Source: Lysobacter sp. (GTDB lineage Bacteria; Pseudomonadota; Gammaproteobacteria; Xanthomonadales; Xanthomonadaceae). Taken from it: a DNA stretch of 64,000 nucleotides. This document shows positions 7,687 through 17,222 of this stretch, in pieces (position 1 is the stretch's first letter; each line of letters starts with the position of its first letter). Location of the stretch: NCBI GenBank assembly GCA_027306995.1, contig DAHUXS010000002.1:49104-113103 (forward strand), written 5' to 3'. The notes below the pieces were generated by a model. The model was not told the origin of the DNA and searched no databases. It was given only the letters and a program-made list of their open reading frames with translations. Made by a program: the position numbers and the translations under genes.

Positions 7687-9902
7687 GACGCCACCGCCGC
7701 GGGCCGGGCGAACAGCTTGCCGAGGCTTTCCAGCGTGCCGAGCGTGCTGGTCCACGCGCGATCGAGCAGGCTCATCTCGTGCTTGCGGGCCACGCGTACC
7801 TGGCCGGTGGCCATCAGGCGTGCGAGTTGGTCGAGCTGCATTTCGGCGACGCGTGCACCGCGGCGATTGACCAGCAGGGCATTGCCGGTGATGCGGCTGT
7901 ACCACGACAGGCGACGGCGACGCACCTCGCCTTGCTGGTTGACGGTGAAGTCGAGCCAGCAACCGAAGGGCAGGGTGCTCAAGTGGCGGTAGCACTCTTC
8001 CTCGCGCGCGCTGCGCGGTTCCGGCATGTCCTCCGCCAGCTGCAAGGTCTTGGACGACCCGCCGAAGCGCGGACGCGTGCGGATCAGCGTCACCAGCTCC
8101 GTCATCGACATGCGTGCGCCGGTGCGCGGCAATCCCACGCTACGGCTGAGCGTTTCTGCGACCTCGTTGGCTTCTTCCGAGTGGTAGCCGGTGCGCTTGA
8201 GGATTTCGAAGATCGAATCGCGCAGGTCCACGTCTTCGATCGCATCGTTCGCGGCGACCACCTGGAGGATGCGGCCGGTCAGGCGTTCGTGGCGCTGCCA
8301 TAGCGCGGAGTGATCGTCGTGGCGCAGGCGGACGAAGGTGAGCGCATCCTGCCATGCGGTGCGGATCAGCATTTCGACTTGCGGTCGCAGGGTGATGCCG
8401 GCGAGTTTTTCGTCGAGCAGCGCTTGCGCGGCATTGCGGGCGATGGCGATGCGTTCCTGTCCGCGCGAAGCCTCGATCTGGTGGCGCTCGACGGCTTCGC
8501 TGCGTTGCGCGTGGGCCTGGTGGGCGTCGGCGAGCTCCTGGTGGATGTGTTCGAGCACCGTGCCGTCGCCGCGATACTCCTGTTCGACGCGATCCACCGC
8601 ATGGGCCAGCGCGGCATCGAATTGCGGGTCGGCATCGGCTTCGTCGGCGATGATCGCGCCGGACTCGGCGACGCGACTCATGATCTGGCGGCCGGGGTGC
8701 GTCGGCTGCTCGAAGAACGCCTCGCCCGACAGGGCCATGCGCAGCAACGGGATTTGCAGGCGCTTCAGCAGTTCCGCCGCACCCGATTGCGCGCGCATGT
8801 CGTGGCAGACGGCGTCATAGAGCATGCCGAGCAATTCGATCGAATCGCTCTGTTGCTGCGACAACTGCACCCTGCCGCCGTGCAGGGATTTCGCCCGCGC
8901 CTTCAGTTCGTCGTGCAGGTGGCGGATGCCGAGCGGGCGACCGCTGGCATCGTGCGCGGACAGCGAGTCGAGCATTTCGGAAACGATGTGGGCCGGCAAT
9001 TGCACGTGCGTGGCGGATGCCGCCGTGGGTTGCCCCTTGGCTTTCGCCAGCAGTGAACGCGCAGCCGAGAAATCGGGCGCGGAGTGGGCGTTGGCGGAAC
9101 GGCCGCGATCGTCGTGTTCCGGTTGTTCGAACCATCCGGCAGCGCCTTGCGGCGCCATGGTCGCGATCGTGGCCGCCATCGCGGAGACATCGGCGAAGGC
9201 CGGGCGTTCGGGCGTGGCCGCGCGCTTCAGCGACGGAATGAAGGTCAGGCCGGGCAGGATGCTGGCGCCTTCGAGTTCCTTGTTGATGCGATTCACCAGC
9301 GCCGGGTAGTCGTGGAACAGCGCACGCGCCACGGCATCGGTCACCAGCATGTGCGGGAAGTCGTCGCCGAACACCCGGCGGGATGCATCCTCGACGGCAC
9401 GGATCAGGCAACGTGGCCCGACCGGGATGCGATCGGCATCGAAAGCCGGGGTGCCTGCAAGCACGCCGAAGCGTTGGCCCAGCAAGTAGAGCGGCAACTT
9501 GCATTGGTTGGTGACCTGGCCAATGCCTTCCGCCTGCGGCGGAGCGACATTGTCGCCGGCATCCGCGAGCGTCCAGCTCTCGGACGACGACCACAGTTCC
9601 GACTGTTGTGGCCGATGGCCTTGGTCGCGGATCGCGATCAGTTCGTGTTCGATGCATTCCAGCAACGCCGGCAGCATCTCGCTGCAATGGATCGACAATT
9701 GCTTGCAGTGCGAAAACGCGATGATCTCGCGGCGGGCAGCCATCGGGTTGCCGATCATCAACGGCATTTCCTCGCGCAAGCTGGCGAGCGCCTGTCGCAC
9801 CGGATGGGCCATCCCATCGGCGCACGCGGCCATCATTTTCGAAATCGCGTTCTGTACGCGTGGTGGCAGCGCATGCGGCTGCCCGAATTGCGGGCGTTCC
9901 AT
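7683..9902 (-). CDS. DUF1631 family protein, copy 1
   Basis: 739-residue mostly helical protein of the DUF1631 family, whose function is not established. The start MERPQFG was chosen over an ATG 24 nt upstream for three reasons: the paralogue also begins MER, a GGAG lies 8 nt before it, and the lengths then match (739 versus 742). The N-terminus has PRVQNAISKMMAACADGM and an EIIAFSHCKQLS segment; the middle is alanine- and glutamate-rich helix (about residues 440-530). The C-terminal 110 residues (LPFGCWLDFTVN ... RRRRLSWYSRITGNALLVN) look like a degenerate PilZ-type barrel, by inference. It is coupled to the downstream PilZ gene and is one of two tandem copies. Confidence 0.88.
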   Translation of the reverse strand: MERPQFGQPHALPPRVQNAISKMMAACADGMAHPVRQALASLREEMPLMIGNPMAARREIIAFSHCKQLSIHCSEMLPALLECIEHELIAIRDQGHRPQQSELWSSSESWTLADAGDNVAPPQAEGIGQVTNQCKLPLYLLGQRFGVLAGTPAFDADRIPVGPRCLIRAVEDASRRVFGDDFPHMLVTDAVARALFHDYPALVNRINKELEGASILPGLTFIPSLKRAATPERPAFADVSAMAATIATMAPQGAAGWFEQPEHDDRGRSANAHSAPDFSAARSLLAKAKGQPTAASATHVQLPAHIVSEMLDSLSAHDASGRPLGIRHLHDELKARAKSLHGGRVQLSQQQSDSIELLGMLYDAVCHDMRAQSGAAELLKRLQIPLLRMALSGEAFFEQPTHPGRQIMSRVAESGAIIADEADADPQFDAALAHAVDRVEQEYRGDGTVLEHIHQELADAHQAHAQRSEAVERHQIEASRGQERIAIARNAAQALLDEKLAGITLRPQVEMLIRTAWQDALTFVRLRHDDHSALWQRHERLTGRILQVVAANDAIEDVDLRDSIFEILKRTGYHSEEANEVAETLSRSVGLPRTGARMSMTELVTLIRTRPRFGGSSKTLQLAEDMPEPRSAREEECYRHLSTLPFGCWLDFTVNQQGEVRRRRLSWYSRITGNALLVNRRGARVAEMQLDQLARLMATGQVRVARKHEMSLLDRAWTSTLGTLESLGKLFARPAAVAS

Positions 9903-9967
9903 ATCCCTGGCTCCGGTCCCGTCCATTGGGTCCTTGCGTCCGATAGTACTGCGGACCGTGGCGACTG

Positions 9968-10021
9968 GAACAGGCCGATCACACCATTTGTGAACCGTCG
10001 TCCCAACTCTGTTGGGATCAC
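9968..10021 (-). pseudogene. Relic of the hemW 3' end between the two DUF1631-PilZ cassettes
   Basis: Read on the minus strand this segment encodes V-I-P-T-E-L-G-R-R-F-T-N-G-V-I-G-L-F, matching the last residues of intact HemW at 12705-13871 ([18 protein letters not shown]). Eleven of 18 residues are identical; by codon, 4 are identical, 7 synonymous and 7 replaced. The hemW stop position is replaced by sense codons. The relic sits 65 nt before the DUF1631 copy-1 start (9902); the hemW end sits about as far from the copy-2 start. It is therefore best explained as the edge of a tandem duplication that included the hemW tail. It contains the small inverted repeat CCCAAC...GTTGGG, so a regulatory role is an alternative. 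Confidence 0.7.
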
Positions 10022-10057
10022 GTGGTCATCCCGGGGATCTGGCGTCGGTACCGGGCT

Positions 10058-10414
10058 TCAGGCGTAGCCGGGATTGGCTGCGGCGCACCATTGGCTGATC
10101 CGCATCGTGACCTTGGGATCGATCAGGATGAAGCGCACGCGGACCAGTTTGATGTCCCGTCCCGGAACATCCTCGACCGACATCACTTCGATCCCGCACT
10201 CGGCATGCGCGCCGCCGAGATCGCCGGGAAGGCCGAAGGTCAGCTGATAGAGCGCGCCATTGCGCAGGGTCTCCTGTCCCTCGGGACTGCAGGCGACCTG
10301 CATCCCGGAAGCGGACAGGGCGACGATGCGGCCGACATGCTTGCCGGTCAGGGTATCGGTGACCGGAATCAGCTCGGAGACTTCGCGGCTTCCGCGGTAA
10401 AGCGCCCTGGTCAT
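10058..10414 (-). CDS. PilZ-domain protein, copy 2
   Basis: 118-residue paralogue of the PilZ protein at 7318-7686, sharing order of elements and residues such as IPV.D.LTG..VGR, GALYQ.TF.LP and RFILIDP. The N-terminal RALYR keeps the RxxxR spacing. The second motif reads ALSASG, with Ala in place of Asp/Asn, so the canonical c-di-GMP signature is incomplete here too, but at a different position from copy 1. It overlaps the upstream DUF1631 copy-2 stop by 4 nt. The hemW relic begins about 40 bases after its stop. Confidence 0.88.
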   Translation of the reverse strand: MTRALYRGSREVSELIPVTDTLTGKHVGRIVALSASGMQVACSPEGQETLRNGALYQLTFGLPGDLGGAHAECGIEVMSVEDVPGRDIKLVRVRFILIDPKVTMRISQWCAAANPGYA

Positions 10415-12639
10415 GACGCGACCGGCAGCGCCGGGTTGGCGAGCAGCTTGCCGAAGCTCTCGAGGGTGTTCTTGGTCGCCATCCAGGCGCGATCGAACAG
10501 GCTTGCCTGGTTCTTCTCCACCACGCGCACTTGTCCGATGGCCATCAAGCGTGCCAGCTGGTCGAGCTGCATCTCCCCGACGCGGGCGCCCTGGCGATTC
10601 ACCAGCAGGGCATTGCCGGTGATCTGGCTGTACCAGGACAGGCGGCGGCGGCGCACGTCGCCCTGCTGGTTGATCACGAAGTCCAACGCACAGCCAAAGG
10701 GGAGATTGCGCACGCGCTGGAAGCATTCCTCTTCCGCGGGCGTGCGCGGGGCGGAGATCGTTTCGATCTGTTGCGCTTCGCGACCCGATTCACCGAAGCG
10801 CGGGCGCGCCTTCACCGCGACCACGAGCCTCGTCATCGGCATGCGATCGGGATCGTTGGGGACCGATGCGCTGCGACTCAGCGCATGCCCGACTTCAGTC
10901 GCGTCTTCGATGTGGTAGCCGGTGCGCTTGAGGATGGCGGTGATCGAATCGCGCAGGTCGACGTCGTCGACCGGATCCGGGCTTTCCGCAATTTCGAGGA
11001 TGCGGTTGGTCAGGCGATCGTGGCGTTTCCAGGTGTCCGTGTGCGGCTCGTTGCGCAGGCGGATGAAGGTCAATGCGTCCTGCCATGCGGTGCGCAGCAG
11101 GACATTCGTGTGGGCCGGCAGCTGGCGCGCGCCGATGCGTTCATCGAGCAACGACTTGGCCGCTTCGCGGGCGATGGCGAGACGTTCCAGACCGCTTGCC
11201 GTATCGACATGACGCTGTTCGACGGCCTGGCTGCGCTTCACCTGCTGCTCGTGCGCCTCGGAGAGCTCGACGTTGATGTTCTGGAGCACCGCCTCATCGC
11301 CGCGATACTCCTTTTCGACGCGTTCGACGGCGTGCTGCAGGGCCGCGTCGAAGCGCAGATCGACGTTGGTGCTGTCGTCATCGATCGCCGCGCCGGATTC
11401 GGCCACGTGATTCATGATCTGGCGCCCCGGATGCGAGGCCTGGTCGAAGAAGGCCTGGCTGGACACCGCCATCCGCACCAGCGGAACTTGCAAGCGGGTC
11501 AGCAGTTCGAGCGCTCGCGACTGCTTGTGCACGTCGCGACAGATCGCGTCATAGAGCATGCCCAGCAGCTCGATGGAATCGCTGAGTTGGCTGGTCAGGT
11601 GCGCATTCGGCCCGTGCACAGCTTTTGCACGCGTGTTCAATTCGTCCTGGAGTTGGCGGATGCCGAGCGGACGCCCGGAGGTGTCGCGCGAGGGAAGCGC
11701 GTCGATCAACGACGCCACCGCCGGGCCGGACAAGGCCGATTGCGAATCCATCTCGGCGGACTGGCGCCACGGCATCCGGCCTTTGGCGCGGGCGAGCAGG
11801 GATTGCATTTGCGTGAAATCCGGCGTTGCCACCGCCTGCACGAAACGCTCGCGCGCGGTGGAGGCCGACGGCGCCTCGCGATATTCGACGGAATCGTCCT
11901 CCGGCATGCCGTCTTCCATCGGCGGCGCCTTGGCGGCAGTTGCGCCATCCCGCTTCAGCGAGGGCACGAACGTCAATCCCGGGAGGATGCTGGCGCGGTC
12001 CAATTCCGTGTTGACGCTGTTCACGAGTGACGGATAGATGCGGAACAGTTTCTGCGCGACCGCATCGGCGAGGAGGGTATGCGGGAAGTCCTCGCCGAAC
12101 ACTTCGCGCGAGGCCTCGGTCAGGGCATCGACCAGTTTTTGCGGGCCGATCGGAATGGCGTTCGGTTCGAACGCAGCCGATTCCGCCAGGACGCCGAAGC
12201 GTTGCCCAAGCAGGTACAGCGGCAACCGGGATTCGTTGATGACCCTGCCGAAATCAGTCGTCCCCTCGACGTGTTCATCGCCGTCGACATCGGACAGCGT
12301 CCATTGCGACGACGCGATCCGTGCATGCGATTGCACGATGTGATCGTCGTCTTCATCGCGGATCGAGGACAGGCCGCGCTCGATATGGGCAAGCAGGGCA
12401 GGCAGCAACCGCAACCAGTTCGACGACAGGCTCTTGCAATGGGAAAACAGGACGATTTCCCGGGTTTTCGATGCCTCGCGCCCGATCATCAAAGGCAGAT
12501 CGTCCTTGAGCGTCGAAAGCGACTGGTTGACCGGCGCCGTCATCTGCTCCGCACAGGCATGCAGGACCCGTGACAACGCGTAATGGACTTTCGGTGGCAG
12601 ATTTTTTTGTTGGTTGATTCCGACCGTTATACGTTCCAT
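10411..12639 (-). CDS. DUF1631 family protein, copy 2
   Basis: 742 residues, colinear with the copy at 7683-9902 over the whole length. Shared blocks include FSHCKSLS, LPLYLLGQRFGVLA, DSIELLGMLYDA, HPGRQIM, VEKEYRGD, LLRTAWQDALTFIRLR and RRRRLSWYS.ITGNALLVN. The start MERITVG is preceded by AGGGG; an open extension of 11 codons upstream is not conserved in the paralogue. It lies 65 nt downstream of hemW on the same strand and may be read from the rph-rdgB-hemW transcript. This copy sits next to intact hemW, so it probably occupies the ancestral position. The function is unknown; pairing with PilZ suggests a link to c-di-GMP signalling. Confidence 0.88.
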   Translation of the reverse strand: MERITVGINQQKNLPPKVHYALSRVLHACAEQMTAPVNQSLSTLKDDLPLMIGREASKTREIVLFSHCKSLSSNWLRLLPALLAHIERGLSSIRDEDDDHIVQSHARIASSQWTLSDVDGDEHVEGTTDFGRVINESRLPLYLLGQRFGVLAESAAFEPNAIPIGPQKLVDALTEASREVFGEDFPHTLLADAVAQKLFRIYPSLVNSVNTELDRASILPGLTFVPSLKRDGATAAKAPPMEDGMPEDDSVEYREAPSASTARERFVQAVATPDFTQMQSLLARAKGRMPWRQSAEMDSQSALSGPAVASLIDALPSRDTSGRPLGIRQLQDELNTRAKAVHGPNAHLTSQLSDSIELLGMLYDAICRDVHKQSRALELLTRLQVPLVRMAVSSQAFFDQASHPGRQIMNHVAESGAAIDDDSTNVDLRFDAALQHAVERVEKEYRGDEAVLQNINVELSEAHEQQVKRSQAVEQRHVDTASGLERLAIAREAAKSLLDERIGARQLPAHTNVLLRTAWQDALTFIRLRNEPHTDTWKRHDRLTNRILEIAESPDPVDDVDLRDSITAILKRTGYHIEDATEVGHALSRSASVPNDPDRMPMTRLVVAVKARPRFGESGREAQQIETISAPRTPAEEECFQRVRNLPFGCALDFVINQQGDVRRRRLSWYSQITGNALLVNRQGARVGEMQLDQLARLMAIGQVRVVEKNQASLFDRAWMATKNTLESFGKLLANPALPVAS

Positions 12640-12704
12640 GTACCCCTGAATCCCGCGTTCCCGTTTACGCAATCGATGTTACGTAACGTGGTGTCATCAG
12701 GAAT

Positions 12705-13871
12705 TCACAGGAACATGGAAATCAAGTCGTTCACGAACTTCCGTCCAAGTTCCGTTGGAACGACACGCGCATTCGAAATGTCGATCAAGCCACGTTTTTC
12801 CGCGGCTTCCAGAGTTTTTTGAATGCTTCCATAACGAAGGCCGGTTCTGCGTTCATACAACTGAATTTCGAATCCGCTGTTGAGGCGCAATGCATTGAGC
12901 ATGAAGTCGAACGGACGTCGTGCCGGCAGGATGTCTTCGTCGCCACCAATGGCCGCGGCGGTTCCCGCATCGCGCAGCCACGCGTCGGGATGCTTGGTCT
13001 TCCAGCGCCGCAGGATGCGCTGGTCCGCACCCAGCGTGAGCTTGCCGTGGGCGCCGGCGCCGATGCCGAGATAGTCGCCGAAGGTCCAGTAGTTGAGGTT
13101 GTGTTTGCACTGGCGATCGGGCTTCGCATAAGCACTGACTTCGTACTGCGCGAATCCGGCCGCGCCCATCAAGGCCTGGCAATGTTCCTGCATGTCCCAG
13201 GCGAGATCGTCGTCGGGAATGCCCTGCGGCGGCTTCGCCGCGAACAGCGTGTTGGGTTCCAGCGTCAGCTGGTAGTGGCTGAGATGGGTCGGCTGCAACG
13301 CGATGGCACGTTCGACATCGTGTTCGGCCATTGCCAGCGTCTGTTGTGGCAAGGCGTACATCAGGTCGAGGTTGATGTTGTCGTAGCCGGCATCCTGCGC
13401 CGACTTCACCGCGCGCTCGGCATCGCCGCTGGAATGGATGCGCCCGAGCCGCTGCAGGCAGCCGTCGTCGAAACTCTGCACGCCGAAGCTGAGGCGATTG
13501 ACGCCGGCCGCGCGATAACCCGCGAACGGGCCGTGCTCGACCGTGCCGGGATTGGTCTCGAGGGTGATTTCCGTGCCGGGCGCGAAAGTGAGTCGCGCGC
13601 TGGCCTGCTGCAGGAAGCGGTCGATCCGCTCCGGCGAGAACAGGCTGGGCGTGCCGCCGCCGAAGAACACCGAATGCACCACGCGACCCCAGACCAGTGG
13701 CAGGTCGTGTTCGAGATCGCGGATCAGCGCATCGATGTAATCGTCGTAGGGCGCTTCGCCGCGCAGCCCATGCGAATTGAAATCGCAGTACGGGCATTTG
13801 CGCACGCACCAGGGCAGGTGGACATACAGCGCGAGGGGCGGTGGCGTGAGCGTCAGCTCGTGCGCGTTCAT
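12705..13871 (-). CDS. hemW: Radical SAM heme chaperone HemW
   Basis: 388-residue radical-SAM enzyme of the HemN-like group, now regarded as a heme chaperone rather than a coproporphyrinogen oxidase. The cluster motif [11 protein letters not shown] (CxxxCxxC) is at about residues 20-30. It is followed by the SAM-binding [20 protein letters not shown] and [14 protein letters not shown]. The [19 protein letters not shown] motif is characteristic of HemW. The C-terminus forms a small winged-helix domain ending [10 protein letters not shown]. The start overlaps the rdgB stop by 4 nt. Its 3' end is duplicated as a relic at 9968-10021. Confidence 0.94.
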   Translation of the reverse strand: MNAHELTLTPPPLALYVHLPWCVRKCPYCDFNSHGLRGEAPYDDYIDALIRDLEHDLPLVWGRVVHSVFFGGGTPSLFSPERIDRFLQQASARLTFAPGTEITLETNPGTVEHGPFAGYRAAGVNRLSFGVQSFDDGCLQRLGRIHSSGDAERAVKSAQDAGYDNINLDLMYALPQQTLAMAEHDVERAIALQPTHLSHYQLTLEPNTLFAAKPPQGIPDDDLAWDMQEHCQALMGAAGFAQYEVSAYAKPDRQCKHNLNYWTFGDYLGIGAGAHGKLTLGADQRILRRWKTKHPDAWLRDAGTAAAIGGDEDILPARRPFDFMLNALRLNSGFEIQLYERRTGLRYGSIQKTLEAAEKRGLIDISNARVVPTELGRKFVNDLISMFL

Positions 13872-14458
13872 CGTGATTGCAGCAATTCGTGCAGTCGCGC
13901 CATCGCCTGGCCACGATGGCTGTGGCGATGCTTGTCCGCCGCGGTGAGTTCCGCTGCGCTCAACCCGAAGTCTGGTACCAGGAACACCGGGTCGTAGCCG
14001 AAGCCGTGTTCGCCACGCGGCGCATGGAGGATGCGGCCCTCCCAGGTGCCCTGGGCGATGATCGGCTGCGGATCCTCGGCATGGCGCAGCAGCGCCAGCA
14101 CGCAGACGAAACGCGCCGTGCGGCGTTCGTCCGGCACATCGCGCAATGCGTGCAGCAGCTTCGTGGTGTTGGCGCCATCGTTGCCGTGGCTGCCGGCGTA
14201 GCGCGCCGAATACAGCCCGGGTGCGCCATCCAATGCATCGACGCACAGGCCGGAATCGTCGGCTAGCGCCGGCAGTCCGCTGATGCGCGCGGCATGACGT
14301 GCCTTCAGCAATGCGTTCTCGACGAAGCTCAGTCCGGTTTCCTCGACGTCATCGACGCCGAATTCGGACTGCGGATGGAAGTCGAGATCCAGATCCGCGA
14401 ACAGCTGGCGGAATTCCGCCAGCTTGCCGGCGTTGCCGCTGGCGAGGACGAGTTTCAC
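13868..14458 (-). CDS. rdgB: XTP/dITP diphosphatase (non-canonical purine NTP pyrophosphatase)
   Basis: 196-residue house-cleaning enzyme that hydrolyses dITP, XTP and ITP to monophosphates, keeping deaminated purines out of DNA and RNA. Ham1/RdgB motifs are clear: [12 protein letters not shown] at the N-terminus, [33 protein letters not shown] and the late SHRGQAM. The start is a GTG overlapping the rph stop (GTGA); no ATG fits because the first motif follows at once. The 3' end overlaps hemW by 4 nt, making it the middle gene of rph-rdgB-hemW. Confidence 0.95.
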   Translation of the reverse strand: MKLVLASGNAGKLAEFRQLFADLDLDFHPQSEFGVDDVEETGLSFVENALLKARHAARISGLPALADDSGLCVDALDGAPGLYSARYAGSHGNDGANTTKLLHALRDVPDERRTARFVCVLALLRHAEDPQPIIAQGTWEGRILHAPRGEHGFGYDPVFLVPDFGLSAAELTAADKHRHSHRGQAMARLHELLQSR

Positions 14459-15198
14459 GGCTGTGCGAGCGCCGCCTGTTGCGCGGCGAACAATTGGCGA
14501 CAACCGGCTTCGCCCAGCGCGAGCAGGGCATCGAGTTCGTCGCGGCGGAAGGCATGGCCTTCGGCCGTGCCCTGCAGTTCGATGAAACCGCCGCCGTCGT
14601 TCATCACCAGGTTCATGTCGGTGTCGCAGGTGCTGTCTTCGGCGTAATCGAGATCGAGCACCGGCACGCCGCGCCAGATGCCGACCGACACCGCGGCAAT
14701 CGCGCCGACGATCGGCGAGCGACCGTTCGCAAGCTTGATCGCCCGTGAATCGACCAGCGTCTGCACCGCATCGACCAGCGCGACATAGGCGCCGGTGATC
14801 GCCGCGGTGCGGGTGCCGCCATCGGCCTGCAGGACGTCGCAGTCGAGGGTGATGGTGTGTTCGCCCAGCGCCTTGCGATCGACGCAGGCACGCAATGCCC
14901 GCCCGATCAGGCGCTGGATTTCCAGGGTACGGCCGCCTTGCTTGCCGCGTGCGGCTTCGCGATCGCTGCGGGTATGGGTCGCGCGGGGCAGCATCCCGTA
15001 CTCGGCGGTGACCCAGCCTTCGCCCTTGCCGCGCAGGAACGGCGGCACCTTGGCCTCGACGCTGGCGGTGCACAGCACCTGCGTGTTGCCGAACGCCACC
15101 AGCACCGAGCCTTCGGCATGGCGCGTGTAGTGGCGGGTCAGGCTGACGTCGCGCAGCTGGTCGGGGGTGCGGCCGCTGGGGCGCTCGAAGGCAGTCAT
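14455..15198 (-). CDS. rph: Ribonuclease PH
   Basis: 247-residue phosphorolytic 3'-to-5' exoribonuclease that trims tRNA precursors and works as a hexamer. Features include [55 protein letters not shown] with its conserved Arg, [19 protein letters not shown], and the active-site Asp pair near [15 protein letters not shown]. Length matches the family (about 240 aa). It is the first gene of the minus-strand rph-rdgB-hemW operon. It is divergent from yicC, also an RNase-family gene, with 77 bp between starts that must hold both promoters. Confidence 0.96.
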   Translation of the reverse strand: MTAFERPSGRTPDQLRDVSLTRHYTRHAEGSVLVAFGNTQVLCTASVEAKVPPFLRGKGEGWVTAEYGMLPRATHTRSDREAARGKQGGRTLEIQRLIGRALRACVDRKALGEHTITLDCDVLQADGGTRTAAITGAYVALVDAVQTLVDSRAIKLANGRSPIVGAIAAVSVGIWRGVPVLDLDYAEDSTCDTDMNLVMNDGGGFIELQGTAEGHAFRRDELDALLALGEAGCRQLFAAQQAALAQP

Positions 15199-15275
15199 TT
15201 CGCGGAATTTCCTGCGGAAAGGCGCGCGAGTTTACCATTCGCACTCTGTCTCCCCGATGTGCCACAGGTTTCCAG

Positions 15276-16148
15276 ATGCCAATTCGCAGCATGACCGCAT
15301 TCGCTTCCGCCGAAGTTCCGACCGAGGTCGGCACGCTCGGCTGCGAGTTGCGCGCGGTCAATCATCGTTTCCTCGAGCTCGGCGTGCGTCTGCCCGACGA
15401 ATTGCGCGTGCTCGAGCCGCAGTTGCGCGAACGCGTCTCGGCAAAAGTGTCGCGCGGCAAGCTCGAACTGACGTTCCGCCTGCGCGCCAACGATGGTGGC
15501 GAGGCCTTGGCGATCGACGATGGCGTGGTCGCGCGGCTGTCGGAACTGGCAGGCGATCTCGCCTCGCGTTTCCCAAATGCCCACACCGACATCACCGACG
15601 TGCTGGCGTGGCCGGGCGTGGTGCGTCGTCGGGGTGTCGATGCCGAGCAATTGCACGCCCAGGCGCTGAAGCTGCTGTCGACGGTGCTGGACGAATTCGT
15701 CGCCGCCCGCGAACGCGAAGGCGCCAACCTCGCGCAAGTCATCCGCGATCGTGCCGATGCCATCGCCGCCCAGGTCACCGAAGTCCGCGCTTTTCTGCCG
15801 CTGCTGCGCACAGCCCTGCGCGACAAGCTGCACGCGCGCCTGGCCGAATTCGCGCCGCCAGCCGCCGCACTGGAGCCGGGCCGGGTCGAGCAGGAACTGG
15901 TGCTGGCGTTGCAGAAGCTCGACGTCGACGAGGAGCTCGATCGCCTTGACGCCCACCTTCAGGAACTGCGCCGCGCCCTCGACCAGCGCGAACCGATCGG
16001 CCGCCGCCTCGATTTCCTGATGCAGGAATTCAACCGCGAAGCCAACACGCTGGGCTCGAAATCGGTGGACCTGCGCAGCACCAATGCCGCGATCGAACTC
16101 AAGGTCCTGATCGACCAGGTTCGCGAGCAGGTGCAGAACATCGAATGA
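15276..16148 (+). CDS. yicC: YicC/YloC family endoribonuclease
   Basis: 290-residue protein of the YicC family, shown in E. coli to be an endoribonuclease involved in RNA turnover. The N-terminal YicC_N domain begins [10 protein letters not shown] and includes [18 protein letters not shown], a family hallmark. The C-terminal DUF1732 domain contains [20 protein letters not shown] and SKSVDL, also hallmarks, followed by the terminal helix [18 protein letters not shown]. It stands alone on the plus strand, divergent from rph, and ends at a strong terminator. Confidence 0.95.
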   Translation: MPIRSMTAFASAEVPTEVGTLGCELRAVNHRFLELGVRLPDELRVLEPQLRERVSAKVSRGKLELTFRLRANDGGEALAIDDGVVARLSELAGDLASRFPNAHTDITDVLAWPGVVRRRGVDAEQLHAQALKLLSTVLDEFVAAREREGANLAQVIRDRADAIAAQVTEVRAFLPLLRTALRDKLHARLAEFAPPAAALEPGRVEQELVLALQKLDVDEELDRLDAHLQELRRALDQREPIGRRLDFLMQEFNREANTLGSKSVDLRSTNAAIELKVLIDQVREQVQNIE

Positions 16149-16152
16149 TGAA

Positions 16153-16182
16153 AAACGCCGAGGGGACAAACCCTCGGCGTTT
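16153..16182. terminator. Bidirectional intrinsic terminator between yicC and the secreted protein gene
   Basis: A 12-base perfect stem (16153-16164 with 16171-16182) closes a 6-base loop. A-rich sequence precedes it and T-rich sequence follows it, so it can end transcripts from both converging genes. Confidence 0.85.
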
Positions 16183-16226
16183 CCGTTTTGCACCCATGCA
16201 GCGCCTGCATGGGCCGATGCGACCGA

Positions 16227-17222
16227 TCAGTTCGACTGGGTGAACTGGATGGCCGGAGCGGTACCACCGGCAGCGGTGCACGAACCCAGGTTCAGATTGT
16301 TGGTCTCGCCGGTGCTGCCGGCGTTGGCCACGCAGGTCGGTGCGTTGGTGGTGCCGTCGTTCACCTGCACGCTCACCGTCATCGAGGAGCCGCTGTTGAA
16401 GGTGGCCGCCGAACCGCCGCCGTTGCCGACGACGTTGAATTCGGATTGTTTCCACACCGAGGAGATGGCCAGCGTGCTGTCGGGCTCGCTCACCGCATAG
16501 GCCGTGGTGCCGTTGACGAAGGTCACCGTGTCGTTGCCGTTGGCCGTGACCACGCCGGACAGCTTCAGGTTGCCCAATTGGCTCGCGGCGACCGTGACCG
16601 AATTAATCGCGGGGCTGTTCTTGTAGCAGCCGTTGTACGAGCTGGTCTTGTAGGAAGCCCAGCCACCGCTGCGCGGGCAACGCGCGCGACTCGGGATGAA
16701 AATCCAGTTCTGGATGAAGACCTGCGCGCCATTGCCGACGTAGTTCGACGAATAGATGAACTGCTCCCAGACCTGGCAGCTCGAATAGCCGTAACTGGCG
16801 CACGCGGGGGAACCGTTGGCCAGGTTGGTATTGAGTTGCAGCGTGTAGTTGTTGGCGGTGGTGCCGCCGGTTTCGCTGGTCACGCCGGTGACCACCGGGA
16901 AGCTGCCGGTCGCCGAACTGGTCAGGCTGGAGGTCTGGGCGGCGTAGTCATTGCCGTTGCCGACGGTTTCCAGCGCCGGGTTCACATGCGGTTCGGAGCG
17001 ATAGCCGGTGCTGCTGCAAGTGATCGGAGTCCAGGTGGTGCTGGGATAGGCCGTGTGGAAACAGCCCTCCTTCGGTGGCGCCTTGTGCTGCATCGTGGCG
17101 CGCCACGACTGCATGCTCTGTGCCTGGGCGGAGACGGACAGGAATGCTGCGGTGCCGAGCAAACCGGTCATCGAAACGATGCGGGCGATCTTGCGCAAAC
17201 TGAAAGTGTTCTTGGAAAGCAT
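16227..17222 (-). CDS. Secreted protein of unknown family
   Basis: 331 residues from an ATG 7 nt after an AGGAG. A signal peptide (MLSKNTFSLRKIARIV ... SAQAQ, about residues 1-36) predicts export. The mature start carries WRATMQHKAPPKEGCFHTAYP, a Pro-Lys-Gly-Cys motif. The remainder is Ser/Thr/Asn/Gly-rich beta-type sequence with six or more cysteines (CSSTGY, CASYGYSSCQVWEQF, ARCPRSGG, NGCYKNS, APTCVANAG, GSCTAAGG), consistent with disulphide-bonded strands. The middle, CQVWEQFIYSSNYVG ... VFIQNWIFIPS, looks like a carbohydrate- or surface-binding beta sandwich, but no catalytic motif is evident. The name and function are not recognised. It is a single gene ending at the bidirectional terminator. 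Confidence 0.75.
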   Translation of the reverse strand: MLSKNTFSLRKIARIVSMTGLLGTAAFLSVSAQAQSMQSWRATMQHKAPPKEGCFHTAYPSTTWTPITCSSTGYRSEPHVNPALETVGNGNDYAAQTSSLTSSATGSFPVVTGVTSETGGTTANNYTLQLNTNLANGSPACASYGYSSCQVWEQFIYSSNYVGNGAQVFIQNWIFIPSRARCPRSGGWASYKTSSYNGCYKNSPAINSVTVAASQLGNLKLSGVVTANGNDTVTFVNGTTAYAVSEPDSTLAISSVWKQSEFNVVGNGGGSAATFNSGSSMTVSVQVNDGTTNAPTCVANAGSTGETNNLNLGSCTAAGGTAPAIQFTQSN

